Origin: Lachnospiraceae bacterium | Lineage (GTDB): Bacteria > Bacillota > Clostridia > Lachnospirales > Lachnospiraceae | NCBI GenBank assembly: GCA_021153185.1 | Contig: JAGKTY010000061.1 | Location: forward strand, 1-5,806 | Direction: 5' to 3' | Length of the DNA: 5,806 nt | Shown: one piece after another, positions 1 through 5,741 of the stretch | How positions within the stretch are numbered: position 1 is the stretch's first letter | Layout: each line of letters begins with the position of its first letter | Made by a program: the position numbers and the translations under genes | The notes under the pieces: model-generated | The model's database searches: none | What the model saw: only the letters and a program-made list of their open reading frames with translations | What the model was told of the DNA's origin: nothing

Positions 1-475
1 ACTTATTATCTAATATCTCCTTTTTAGTTGCCAATGCAACTAAGTTAAGTGTATTCGCAATAAATGCAACAGCAACTACCAATACCATTACAATAACATC
101 CTTAACTGTTTTCAATGGCAAGAATATAAGAATAATAATTGTTAACACGGTTGTAACTGCCAAAATGCACATCATTTTCTTTTCAAAAGTTTGGCAGTCT
201 TTTTCTAACTCTTTTAATGTAACTGTAATATTCTGCTCTGCCATCTTTGTAAAATCATCTCCAGAAGCTCGTTCTCCACCCAACATCTCATTAATACTTA
301 TGTGATAAATATCACTAAGCATATTAAGGCAATCAACAGGTGGCATATAATTGCCAGTTTCCCACCGAGAAATTGTTTTATTACTAACACCAATTTTTTC
401 GCCTAATTGTTCCTGTGTCATTCCATTTTCATTTCTCAATTCTTTTAAAAACATACCTATCTTTTTTGTGTCCAT
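1..475 (-). CDS. Xre-type HTH regulator with C-terminal membrane segments, partial (3' end outside window)
   Basis: The reading frame opens at an ATG and runs off the left edge without a stop, giving 158 residues. Residues 5-60 form a Cro/C1-type helix-turn-helix: QEQLGEKIG (21-29) is the first helix and NKTISRWETG (32-41) the recognition helix, with the family's usual TISRWE core. A short linker leads to two hydrophobic stretches, about 101-120 and 125-148, that look like membrane helices. The likely role is a membrane-tethered repressor or sensor, but the signal and target genes are unknown. The start is supported by a GAGGAGGT ribosome binding site (483-490) seven bases upstream. It is separated from the relaxase gene by a terminator and about 210 bp of AT-rich DNA. 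It could therefore be cargo, or host DNA just outside the element. The HTH call is firm; the function is not known. Confidence 0.88.
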   Translation of the reverse strand, partial: MDTKKIGMFLKELRNENGMTQEQLGEKIGVSNKTISRWETGNYMPPVDCLNMLSDIYHISINEMLGGERASGDDFTKMAEQNITVTLKELEKDCQTFEKKMMCILAVTTVLTIIILIFLPLKTVKDVIVMVLVVAVAFIANTLNLVALATKKEILDNK

Positions 476-505
476 TTCCAAGACCTCCTCTGTTTTGATG
501 TACCT

Positions 506-535
506 ATCATATTAAACAAGGCATGCATATGTCTT
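506..535 (-). promoter_or_regulatory. candidate promoter of the Xre-type regulator
   Basis: On the minus strand AAGACA (530-535) and TATGAT (506-511) are separated by 18 bp. The start of transcription would lie roughly 25 bases before the ATG at 475, leaving room for the GAGGAGGT site. The -10 differs from consensus at one position and the -35 at two. Position and leader length are good; no experimental support is possible here. Confidence 0.45.
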
Positions 536-537
536 TA

Positions 538-568
538 CCATAAACAGCGAATGCCCATAAATAGCGAC
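538..568. repeat. pair of direct repeats, CCATAAA(C/T)AGCGA, upstream of the regulator
   Basis: CCATAAACAGCGAA (538-551) and CCATAAATAGCGAC (555-568) match at 12 of 14 positions and are 17 bp apart, start to start. They lie directly upstream of the candidate -35 of the Xre-type gene, where an operator or activator site would be expected. A related sequence, CCATAAATGCGAC, occurs in the transfer region at 2332-2344. The binding protein is unknown. Confidence 0.5.
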
Positions 569-627
569 TAATATTTTGAACAAATCTCTTAAGCAAATTC
601 AAAGTTTCGCTCTCGTCGAACACATCA

Positions 628-656
628 ATTATATCATGATATATACAATTTCTCCA
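628..656 (-). promoter_or_regulatory. possible second promoter with a palindrome over its -10
   Basis: On the minus strand TGGAGA (651-656) and a consensus TATAAT (628-633) are 17 bp apart. A 14-bp perfect palindrome, TATATCATGATATA (630-643), overlaps the -10 and could be an operator. If active, it would give the Xre-type gene a leader of about 145 bases. The region is AT-rich, so chance matches are likely. Confidence 0.3.
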
Positions 657-682
657 CCGATTTTTTATGCTCAATTATAATA

Positions 683-709
683 CAAAAGCGGAGCAGTTTC
701 CTACTCCAC
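683..709 (-). terminator. rho-independent terminator after the relaxase gene
   Basis: Read on the minus strand, GTGGAGTAG and CTGCTCCGC form a 9-bp stem (two G-U pairs) closed by a GAAA tetraloop and followed by TTTTGTA. It starts nine bases past the relaxase stop codon, as expected for the end of the mobilization operon. It also separates the mobile-element genes from the regulator to the left. Confidence 0.8.
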
Positions 710-717
710 TTCTGATA

Positions 718-2238
718 CTACCTTGCCCCTCTGTCATTTTTATGTTGGTGGCTCTGTCTGCTATTTTCTCGTTCCTGCACTTCCTGTTGTTTCCTCTGTA
801 ATCTTGCCTTCATGCTGTCCGATTCTGCCTTATTTCCGGTCTGCTGTTCCCACTTTGCAACTGCCGACTGATAATCTGCATATTCCGCTTTAGAAGCCTT
901 AAATTCAGCCAAGAACTCCTTCACATTCTTATAGCCATAACCCTGCACGATACTTGATAGGTACTGTTTCATATTGGCTATCTGTGTCTTTAGCTGTTCT
1001 GCCTGCTCCTGCAACGCCTTACGCTGTTTTGCCTTGAAGATGCCCTTTGCTCCGGCAAGCTCCTTCTCCACATTCGCAAGCTGCCTCTCCCTTTCATAAA
1101 TGGCTGTATTCTGCTTCTCCAGCTTATGATAAATATCCGCAAGCCTTGGATACTTGGAAGCAAGTGCCGACTTCTTCGGCATTTCCGGAACAGACTCACT
1201 CTTGACTTTCACAAACGGCTTTACCCTCTTAACAGGTGTCTGCTCCGGCTCTGCCTTTACAGCCGATTCAGCGCCCTTATCTGCCTTTTGTGAAGCTATC
1301 TTAAACACCTTGCCAATGAGTAGCTCTAACGCATAAATAGCGGTCATAATCAAGCTTTTTAGCAGTGCTGGATTTCTTCCCGACTTCTGAATGGAAGCCT
1401 TTACTTTCTGTCCGATTTCGCTTTGCTTCACTTCCAAAATCTGTCCCTCCGGCACACCGCTAATCAACGCCCTGTCCACCGTCTGATTCCACATGGTACG
1501 GTACTGATTATCCGTGCGTATCTGCTCCGCTTTGGGATTGTTCTTGCCAATCTTTTTCATAGGCAGATACACACCGTTTCTGTCAAAAACCTTGAGCTTT
1601 TGCTTGTCATCTTTTACATAAATATTGATAAGGTCAGTGTAGGAGCGTTTCACTTCATCAAGGAAGCTGTCGCTCTTAAATCGGCTGTCCTTTATGGTAA
1701 AAAGATTACGCTCATATACCTCGCCCTTGGGAATGATTTTACACCCGCTCCGAAGCTGTCCGGCTTCATCCAGTATCTCTTTTTTCGTGCGTACATGCTT
1801 TCCGTTTTCGTCATAAAACATATTTCTTGTGGCAATCTTCTCCACCGGTTCATCCAGTAACTTACGCTCCGAAAAGATAAGATGGATATGATAATTGGTC
1901 TTACGTTTATTGTGGTGCAAAGCTGAAATACATTCCACACCATAATTCTGCTTAAAGTGTTCCGTGAACAATTTAAGCAACTTGTCCGGCTCATAATCTA
2001 CAAAACTTTCCGGCAGAGCAATGATAAGCTCCCTGGCCTCAATGCAGGTTCCTTTCGTTCCGCTTTCCCTAAATTCCTCTTGATTGCACTTGGCAAGCTC
2101 CTTCCAAAATTTGCGGTCAGTTGTTTCATAAACTGCATACAAATTTTCCTGTCTTGCTTTGCTCGATATATAGCTGATTCTGCCTTTCACATTAGGCAGT
2201 TTTGACATCTGTATAAATGAATTTCTTACAATAGGCAT
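718..2238 (-). CDS. mobA: MobA/MobL-family relaxase (MOBQ type)
   Basis: This 506-residue DNA nickase would cleave one strand at oriT and stay bound to its 5' end during conjugative transfer. The N-terminal domain (about 1-200) begins MPIVRNSF. It has a candidate catalytic tyrosine, Tyr23, in RISYIS, and a metal-binding histidine cluster at 108-119, HHNKRKTNYHIH, matching the HxH motif of the family. Residues 230-310 contain a short hydrophobic stretch (LIMTAIYALELLIG). From about 360 to the end the protein is charged and rich in Lys, Glu and Gln, probably coiled coil. I chose the ATG at 2238 because AAAGGGGG lies just upstream and the family starts this way. A longer frame opening at 2349 has no ribosome binding site and reads through hairpin DNA. 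The gene is last in its operon, directly followed by a terminator. The family is certain; the symbol is by family. Confidence 0.92.
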   Translation of the reverse strand: MPIVRNSFIQMSKLPNVKGRISYISSKARQENLYAVYETTDRKFWKELAKCNQEEFRESGTKGTCIEARELIIALPESFVDYEPDKLLKLFTEHFKQNYGVECISALHHNKRKTNYHIHLIFSERKLLDEPVEKIATRNMFYDENGKHVRTKKEILDEAGQLRSGCKIIPKGEVYERNLFTIKDSRFKSDSFLDEVKRSYTDLINIYVKDDKQKLKVFDRNGVYLPMKKIGKNNPKAEQIRTDNQYRTMWNQTVDRALISGVPEGQILEVKQSEIGQKVKASIQKSGRNPALLKSLIMTAIYALELLIGKVFKIASQKADKGAESAVKAEPEQTPVKRVKPFVKVKSESVPEMPKKSALASKYPRLADIYHKLEKQNTAIYERERQLANVEKELAGAKGIFKAKQRKALQEQAEQLKTQIANMKQYLSSIVQGYGYKNVKEFLAEFKASKAEYADYQSAVAKWEQQTGNKAESDSMKARLQRKQQEVQERENSRQSHQHKNDRGAR

Positions 2239-2333
2239 AGCCCCCTTTCTTTGAAAAATGATAGCGACTTTTGCTATCGTGAGTGGATGCTTAAGCATCC
2301 GTTTACGAACCATCTGCCGTATCCGGCACAGCC

Positions 2334-2389
2334 ATAAATGCGACAGCATTTATAATTTACGCTTGCGTAAATTTGCCCCCTGCAAGGGC
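2334..2389 (+). other. oriT: predicted origin of transfer (oriT) with nic at 2375/2376
   Basis: On the plus strand a perfect 9-bp inverted repeat with a TT loop (2354-2373) is followed at once by TAAATTTG/CCCCCT (2368-2381). In the RSF1010 family of oriT sites, an inverted repeat stands directly before a nic region close to TAA(A/G)TGCG/CCCT. Six of the eight bases before the cut and the first three after it agree, so cleavage is predicted between G2375 and C2376. Placement just upstream of a MOBQ relaxase gene agrees. A plus-strand nick would lead with the ATPase and integrase genes, and the relaxase gene would enter last, as is usual. The comparison is from memory of the family sequence. 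Confidence 0.65.
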
Positions 2390-2438
2390 GAAATACACAG
2401 AGTACAAATCTCCGATTTGTGCGATGGGTGTATTTCGC
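2388..2438. repeat. nested inverted repeat beside oriT
   Basis: Outer 11-bp arms GCGAAATACAC (2388-2398) and GTGTATTTCGC (2428-2438) are perfect complements. Inside them sit 7-bp arms ACAAATC (2404-2410) and GATTTGT (2414-2420) around a 3-base loop. The whole can fold as a long interrupted hairpin on either strand. It begins twelve bases beyond the predicted nic, where accessory relaxosome proteins bind in related systems. The RHH protein encoded at 4051-4374 is an obvious candidate partner, by inference only. Confidence 0.75.
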
Positions 2439-2561
2439 TCTCATACGCCGAGGGCTTGTGAGTGTAGTCCTCTTTTGCCATTACACCCTACCTTAGCTTT
2501 CTCCTTAACCATCATATACAGGAGCGTGCCACGCTCTTGTTTTATACATTTAAAAGAAAAA

Positions 2562-2909
2562 TTACCATCGAAAGCTTTGGTGCATTCCCACCTTTTCTAG
2601 ATACTCCTGCCTTGCCTTTTCCCGTTCTTCCTCAGTTGGAGCAGTCTTATATTTTGTGTATAAATCCCGCCTTACCATAGCTTCCAATTTTTCTTCCAAA
2701 CCTTTCTTTATCTCCGGTAAAACATCATCTATTTCCACCAAGTGATATTTAAGAAGTTCAATAAATAATTCCTCTGAAATCTGCACATTTTTCAATCCTA
2801 TCAATCCATCCTTTCCATCATCATCCGTGACGGTCGTGACGATAGTGACGATATTTTCTATACCGTACCCGATACCTAAAATACCGTCACAACCGTCACA
2901 TATCGTCAC
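2562..2909 (-). CDS. small conserved acidic protein of IMEs, function unknown
   Basis: This gene encodes up to 115 residues. From about residue 36 (LIGLKNVQISEELF...) to the C-terminal motif KYKTAPTEEEREKARQEYLEKVG...SFRW it looks like a small helical protein that recurs beside RepA-like ATPases in Clostridia. I recall such homologues labelled 'complexin', which is probably only a coiled-coil similarity. No enzyme motif or membrane segment is visible. The start is uncertain. A GTG at 2909, two bases after the ATPase stop, has AAAAGGG ahead of it, but the first 30 or so residues (CDGCDG, IVTIVTTVT) are simply the translation of the GTGACGRT repeats. A TTG at 2804 with GGAAAGGA just upstream would give an 80-residue protein without them. 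A role in replication or its control is suggested only by position. Confidence 0.7.
   Translation of the reverse strand: MTICDGCDGILGIGYGIENIVTIVTTVTDDDGKDGLIGLKNVQISEELFIELLKYHLVEIDDVLPEIKKGLEEKLEAMVRRDLYTKYKTAPTEEEREKARQEYLEKVGMHQSFRW
2827..2909. repeat. iteron-like array, three direct plus three inverted copies of GTGACGRT
   Basis: On the plus strand GTGACGGT (2827-2834), GTGACGAT (2836-2843) and GTGACGAT (2845-2852) repeat every 9 bp. After a 30-bp AT-rich spacer come the reverse-complement copies ACCGTCAC (2883-2890), ACCGTCAC (2892-2899) and ATCGTCAC (2902-2909), spaced 9 and 10 bp. The two halves face each other as a large dyad. Such arrays bind replication initiators or autoregulators. 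Their location right after a RepA-like ATPase gene points to a replication origin or a control site for the downstream gene. Confidence 0.75.
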
Positions 2910-2911
2910 AC

Positions 2912-4054
2912 TTACCCTTTTACAAACTCCAGCTTTATCATTCGTCCGCTATGCTCTCTGTTGCTTGCATAACGGATGCCATAATTCACAAACAACTGCT
3001 CTACTCCAATATTCAATTTCCTCGTGAGTACATTCGGTTGCATATCCAAATCCGGCAGAAGCTGTAGCAGTTCCGAAGCTGTTCCGCTCCACAATGGTTG
3101 TTCCTCTGATACCACTTTTGCAATAGCTTCCAGTATCGGTTCAGCAGGCGCTTTCCAAAGTTCCGTTTCTGCTTTTGTCAGCTTCCATATGCACTGCTCC
3201 CTATCAAAATCTAAGAGCAATCGTCGGTCTTGCTGGTCACGCCCTGCTACCTCTAAAACAGCCTTGTTATCCGTTCTCTTTTCCTTCTGCATGACAAATG
3301 CTCCGTCTGCAGCTCCTAATAATCCGTTTGTACCGGAAATCATGTCGAAGCTGTCAGAGGACTCCATCTTTCTTGTATGGTGTACTACCAACAGACAGAT
3401 ACCATATTCATCACTAAAGGCTTTCAGCTTAGTTACAATCTCATAATCACTTGCATAACTGAATTTATCTCCACCGACTTCCCTTACCTTCTGCAAGGTA
3501 TCAATGATAATCAGCCTTGCGTCCGTATGCTCCTTTACAAACTGCTTTAGCTGTTCTTCCAAGCCCTCATTTAAGTTTTTGGACTGTGTGGCGAAGTAGA
3601 AATTTTCACTACTCTCCATACCGAACATCCTCGACAAACGCTTCTGCAACCTCGCATAATCATCCTCAAGGGCAAGATATAAAACCGTACCCTTTCGCAC
3701 CGGATAATCCCATAAATCAAGCCCCATGCTTACATGGTAGCCAAGCTGTGCCATAAAGAATGATTTGCCTACTTTTGGTGCACCTACAAAGAGATAAGTA
3801 CCTGCATATATCAGTCCATCCACAATCGGAATTTTGGGCGGATAAACCGTATCATAAAGCTCCGTCATGGATACCGTCTGTAATTCGTCCTTATTCTGCA
3901 TTTTTTCTGACTCTACAGAACAACTTTCAGTGGCTTGCAGATTGCCCTTTCGGGGCAAATCTGCTATACTTTTCTTGTTGTAATTACTAAGTGGCTGCTT
4001 CCCATCTGCGCCAACAGATGGAACCGGAGCAGTCGCTTTTTCTTTTAAATTCAT
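2912..4054 (-). CDS. RepA-like RecA-fold ATPase / putative replicative helicase
   Basis: This 380-residue protein has a RecA-type core of the AAA_25 / RSF1010 RepA helicase kind. Walker A is GAPKVGKS (91-98), a conserved acidic loop is YLALEDD (126-132), Walker B is LIIID (181-185), HHTRK (225-229) resembles the family's sensor region, and SGTNGLLGAADGA (240-252) is its glycine-alanine loop. Residues 1-65 are low in order and probably variable. The last 70 or so residues look like a winged-helix domain for DNA binding. The likely role is to unwind DNA during replication of the excised element, possibly recognising the nearby repeats. The start overlaps the RHH stop in ATGA, with AAAGGAG upstream, so translation is probably coupled. 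No primase or separate initiator gene is present. The ATPase class is certain; a helicase role is inferred. Confidence 0.85.
   Translation of the reverse strand: MNLKEKATAPVPSVGADGKQPLSNYNKKSIADLPRKGNLQATESCSVESEKMQNKDELQTVSMTELYDTVYPPKIPIVDGLIYAGTYLFVGAPKVGKSFFMAQLGYHVSMGLDLWDYPVRKGTVLYLALEDDYARLQKRLSRMFGMESSENFYFATQSKNLNEGLEEQLKQFVKEHTDARLIIIDTLQKVREVGGDKFSYASDYEIVTKLKAFSDEYGICLLVVHHTRKMESSDSFDMISGTNGLLGAADGAFVMQKEKRTDNKAVLEVAGRDQQDRRLLLDFDREQCIWKLTKAETELWKAPAEPILEAIAKVVSEEQPLWSGTASELLQLLPDLDMQPNVLTRKLNIGVEQLFVNYGIRYASNREHSGRMIKLEFVKG
3937..3964. repeat. imperfect palindrome inside the ATPase gene
   Basis: Arms GCAGATTGCCC (3937-3947) and GGGCAAATCTGC (3953-3964) pair over 11 bp with one bulged base around a short loop. 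It lies in the region coding for the disordered N-terminus (residues about 31-40), where an inserted palindrome would be tolerated. On the minus strand it carries ATTTGCCCC, the same nine bases found at the predicted nic (2371-2379). Confidence 0.6.
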
Positions 4055-4374
4055 TCACATTCTCCTTTCAGTCCGTTCATAATTTCCGCTATCATTTGGA
4101 TGGTGTAAAGCAATTCGTCATTTGCTTCACTAACACTCTCCAAACGCTTCAACTCCTCATAAATATCTGCCATCTGATTGCGTAATGCCTTATATACTCT
4201 CGGATTGCCCTGTACCACCACATCCCGACACTGCAACCGTCTGATAATATAATCCTGCTTGGTTAATCCCGATAAAGCCACCTGTGTATCAATGAGTTTT
4301 GCTTCTTCCTCGGATACCCGAAATGCTACGGTTTTGTTTCTCCATCTGCCCTTACAATCTAAGTTCTTGTCCAT
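4051..4374 (-). CDS. ribbon-helix-helix mobilization accessory protein, MobC-like
   Basis: This gene encodes 107 residues. Residues 13-47 fit a ribbon-helix-helix DNA-binding fold: a strand NKTVAFRVS, helix SEEEAKLIDTQVALSG, the turn Gly-Leu-Thr, and helix KQDYIIRRL. The rest (60-105) is predicted helical and may form a coiled coil. Proteins of this shape (MobC, TraJ and MbeC types) bind oriT as dimers and help the relaxase open the DNA. That role fits here, but an operon repressor is an alternative. The start lies inside the end of the integrase gene (16-bp overlap), with GAAGGAG within the integrase coding sequence as its ribosome binding site. Its own stop overlaps the ATPase start in ATGA. 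The RHH call is strong; assignment to MobC is by context. Confidence 0.8.
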   Translation of the reverse strand: MDKNLDCKGRWRNKTVAFRVSEEEAKLIDTQVALSGLTKQDYIIRRLQCRDVVVQGNPRVYKALRNQMADIYEELKRLESVSEANDELLYTIQMIAEIMNGLKGECE

Positions 4375-5450
4375 GCTTCGTCTCCTTCCATTCTTTCCAC
4401 ATCCAGTTTATTTGCCATTTCCGTCTGCTTGGTAGGGAATAAATGTGCATACCGGTAAGTAATATCAATACTTTCATGCCCTACCCTTTCCGCAATTGCA
4501 AGAGCAGAAAATCCGATCTCAATCAGTAAAGAAATTGCACTGTGCCTTAAATCGTGAATACGGATACGCTTCACTCCGGCAAGCTTCGCACCTCTGTCCA
4601 TTTCATGATGCAGATAATGCTTGGTAATCGGGAACAGCCTGTCATTCTCATTAACCTCATACAGCATACCGATATACTCCTGCATTTCCTCACATAAGAA
4701 CTTCGGCATTTTGATAACACGATTGCTTTTCTTAGTTTTCGGTGTGGTAATTACATCCCTGCCATTTAATCTCTGATAGGATTTGTTAATGGTCAGTGTC
4801 TGCTTCTCAAAATCAAAATCCTTCGGTGTCAGGGCAAGCAGTTCCCCCATACGGATACCGCACCAGTAAAGCATTTCAAAGGCATAATAGGAAAGTGGTT
4901 TATCCATCATCACATCCGCAAATTTCAGATATTCCTCTTTCGTCCAAAACAGCATTTCCTTGTGTTCCTCACTTCCCATAGAACCAGCTTTCTGCGCCGG
5001 ATTGCTCGACAGGTGGTAATACCTTATAGCATGATTGAAAATGGCACTTAACTGTGCATGGATGGTTTTAAGATATGTCGGGGAATACACTTCCCCATTC
5101 TCTCCCTTGTAGGCTAGAAGCTCATTCTGCCACGCAATCACATCCTTCGGCTCAATCTCCGCAATCTTACGCTCCCCGAAGTAGGGAAGTATCTTGGTAC
5201 GGATAACATGGCTCTTGGACTCCCATGTATTTTCCTTTACCCTCTTTTTCTTATCTTCCTCATAAATCTCAAAGAAGCTGGCAAAGGTCATGTCCAGCTT
5301 GGATTCACTCTTTAACATGACCTCATGCTCCCATGCAACCGCTTCACGCTTGGTTGCAAATCCTCGTTTCTGCGTCTGCTTCCGCTCCCCTTTATAATTG
5401 GTGTAGCGGTAAATAACACGCCATTTGTCTCCGTCTCTGTATACAGCCAT
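4359..5450 (-). CDS. int: tyrosine recombinase / phage-type integrase
   Basis: This 363-residue enzyme would catalyse integration and excision by strand exchange at att sites. Residues 1-50 (MAVYRDGDKWRVIYRYTN...) form the small arm-type DNA-binding domain seen in Tn916-like integrases, about 53-150 the SAM-like core-binding domain, and about 165-345 the catalytic domain. The active-site set is complete: Arg200 (GIRMGELL), a lysine in the beta-hairpin (Lys238 or Lys240), His299 and Arg302 (IHDLRHS), His325 (VGHESID) and the nucleophile Tyr334 (YRYAHL). His325 and Tyr334 are nine residues apart, as in Tn916 Int. The length is normal, with no frameshift. AGGAG lies eight bases before the ATG. 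The gene follows the Xis-like gene by 21 bp and overlaps the RHH gene. Its arm domain suggests that the repeats at 5670-5780 may be its arm sites. Confidence 0.95.
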   Translation of the reverse strand: MAVYRDGDKWRVIYRYTNYKGERKQTQKRGFATKREAVAWEHEVMLKSESKLDMTFASFFEIYEEDKKKRVKENTWESKSHVIRTKILPYFGERKIAEIEPKDVIAWQNELLAYKGENGEVYSPTYLKTIHAQLSAIFNHAIRYYHLSSNPAQKAGSMGSEEHKEMLFWTKEEYLKFADVMMDKPLSYYAFEMLYWCGIRMGELLALTPKDFDFEKQTLTINKSYQRLNGRDVITTPKTKKSNRVIKMPKFLCEEMQEYIGMLYEVNENDRLFPITKHYLHHEMDRGAKLAGVKRIRIHDLRHSAISLLIEIGFSALAIAERVGHESIDITYRYAHLFPTKQTEMANKLDVERMEGDEAWTRT

Positions 5451-5471
5451 TACATCATCTCCTCTCCTGTT

Positions 5472-5651
5472 TTATTCGCTGTAACATAACTTCTTACGGA
5501 AGAAGCTTGTATTCACTCTTCCGGTAACAGTCAGATAACCAAGCTTCTGCATTTCCGCATTCAGTTCTCTGACTACCTTGTAAGCATAGGATTTAGAAAC
5601 ATTCAACTCCTGTGCCACTTCATCCACTGTCATAAAGTTCTTGTTCTCCAT
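5472..5651 (-). CDS. small HTH DNA-binding protein, excisionase-like
   Basis: This 59-residue protein starts MENKNFMTVDEVAQELNVSKSYAYKVVRELN and ends KKLCYSE. Residues 7-33 form a winged-helix/MerR-like helix-turn-helix (TVDEVAQELNVSKSYAYKVVREL), and residues 37-52 (KLGYLTVTGRVNTSFF) look like the wing. Proteins of this kind precede the integrase in many Firmicute IMEs and ICEs and act as recombination directionality factors, or repress the promoter. The start is supported by AAAGGAG (5661-5667) nine bases upstream. It is the first gene of the operon, with the promoter about 60-90 bp ahead, and is separated from int by 21 bp. The excisionase role is inferred from fold, size and position. Confidence 0.82.
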   Translation of the reverse strand: MENKNFMTVDEVAQELNVSKSYAYKVVRELNAEMQKLGYLTVTGRVNTSFFRKKLCYSE

Positions 5652-5673
5652 ATGGTTTCTCTCCTTTCTTTTT

Positions 5674-5741
5674 CTTAACTTAACTCTTTTTGTTTAAGTA
5701 TGTATCCTGTATAATACTAAACATTTTAAGTTAAGTCAAGT
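5674..5741. repeat. inverted TTAAGTTAAG repeats flanking the operon promoter
   Basis: CTTAACTTAAC (5674-5684) is the inverse of TTAAGTTAAGT (5726-5736), and a single TTAAGT stands between them at 5694-5699. A near copy, TCAAGT, follows at 5736-5741. The right copy overlaps the -35 and spacer, and the left copy sits in the leader near the ribosome binding site. This arrangement suits repression by looping, or binding of Xis/Int next to att. Which protein binds is unknown. Confidence 0.6.
5711..5739 (-). promoter_or_regulatory. sigma-A promoter of the xis-int-mobilization operon
   Basis: On the minus strand TTGACT (5734-5739) and TATTAT (5711-5716) are separated by exactly 17 bp, each one mismatch from consensus. 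Transcription would start near 5704, about 50 bases before the Xis-like ATG. No other equally good promoter is seen ahead of int or the later genes, so it may serve the whole operon. Confidence 0.75.

Larger units (their letters stand above)
2239..2561. other. non-coding transfer region with eight or more consecutive hairpins
   Basis: This 323-bp stretch between the relaxase and the small-protein gene holds no supported gene but is unusually rich in inverted repeats. From left to right: GATAGC/GCTATC (2260-2278), GGATGCTTAAGCATCC (2285-2300), TGCCG/CGGCA (2315-2328), ATAAATGC/GCATTTAT (2334-2353), AATTTACGC/GCGTAAATT (2354-2373), GCCC/GGGC (2375-2389), a nested pair at 2388-2438, an imperfect one at 2440-2462, and GAGCGT/ACGCTC (2522-2536). 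The layout fits a relaxosome assembly site. The minus-strand transcript, if made through it, would form the leader of the relaxase mRNA. Confidence 0.8.

Noticed and set aside
1423..1860. 145-codon plus-strand frame opposite the relaxase gene
   Set aside because: It lies antisense inside a well-supported gene, has no recognisable domain or ribosome binding site, and reads like the complement of relaxase codons.
718..2349. Longer relaxase frame starting at ATG 2349 (37 extra residues)
   Set aside because: No ribosome binding site precedes 2349, the extra part runs through the hairpin DNA, and the family normally starts MPIVRN-like, which is the ATG at 2238 with AAAGGGGG just upstream.
2350..2481. 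43-codon minus-strand frame (MAKEDYTHKPSAYESE...) across the oriT region, with a CxxC and a stop directly touching ATG 2349
   Set aside because: No convincing ribosome binding site, its sequence is fixed by inverted repeats, and no family is recognised. Probably a chance opening in structured DNA, although a leader peptide cannot be excluded.
2522..2536. GAGCGT/ACGCTC hairpin followed by TTGTTTT on the plus strand, as a terminator
   Set aside because: No plus-strand gene ends here, and on the minus strand the stem is not followed by a T-run. It is better counted with the transfer-region hairpins.
3024..3446. 140-codon plus-strand frame opposite the ATPase gene
   Set aside because: Antisense shadow of the RecA-fold coding sequence; serine- and cysteine-rich, low-complexity translation with no motif.
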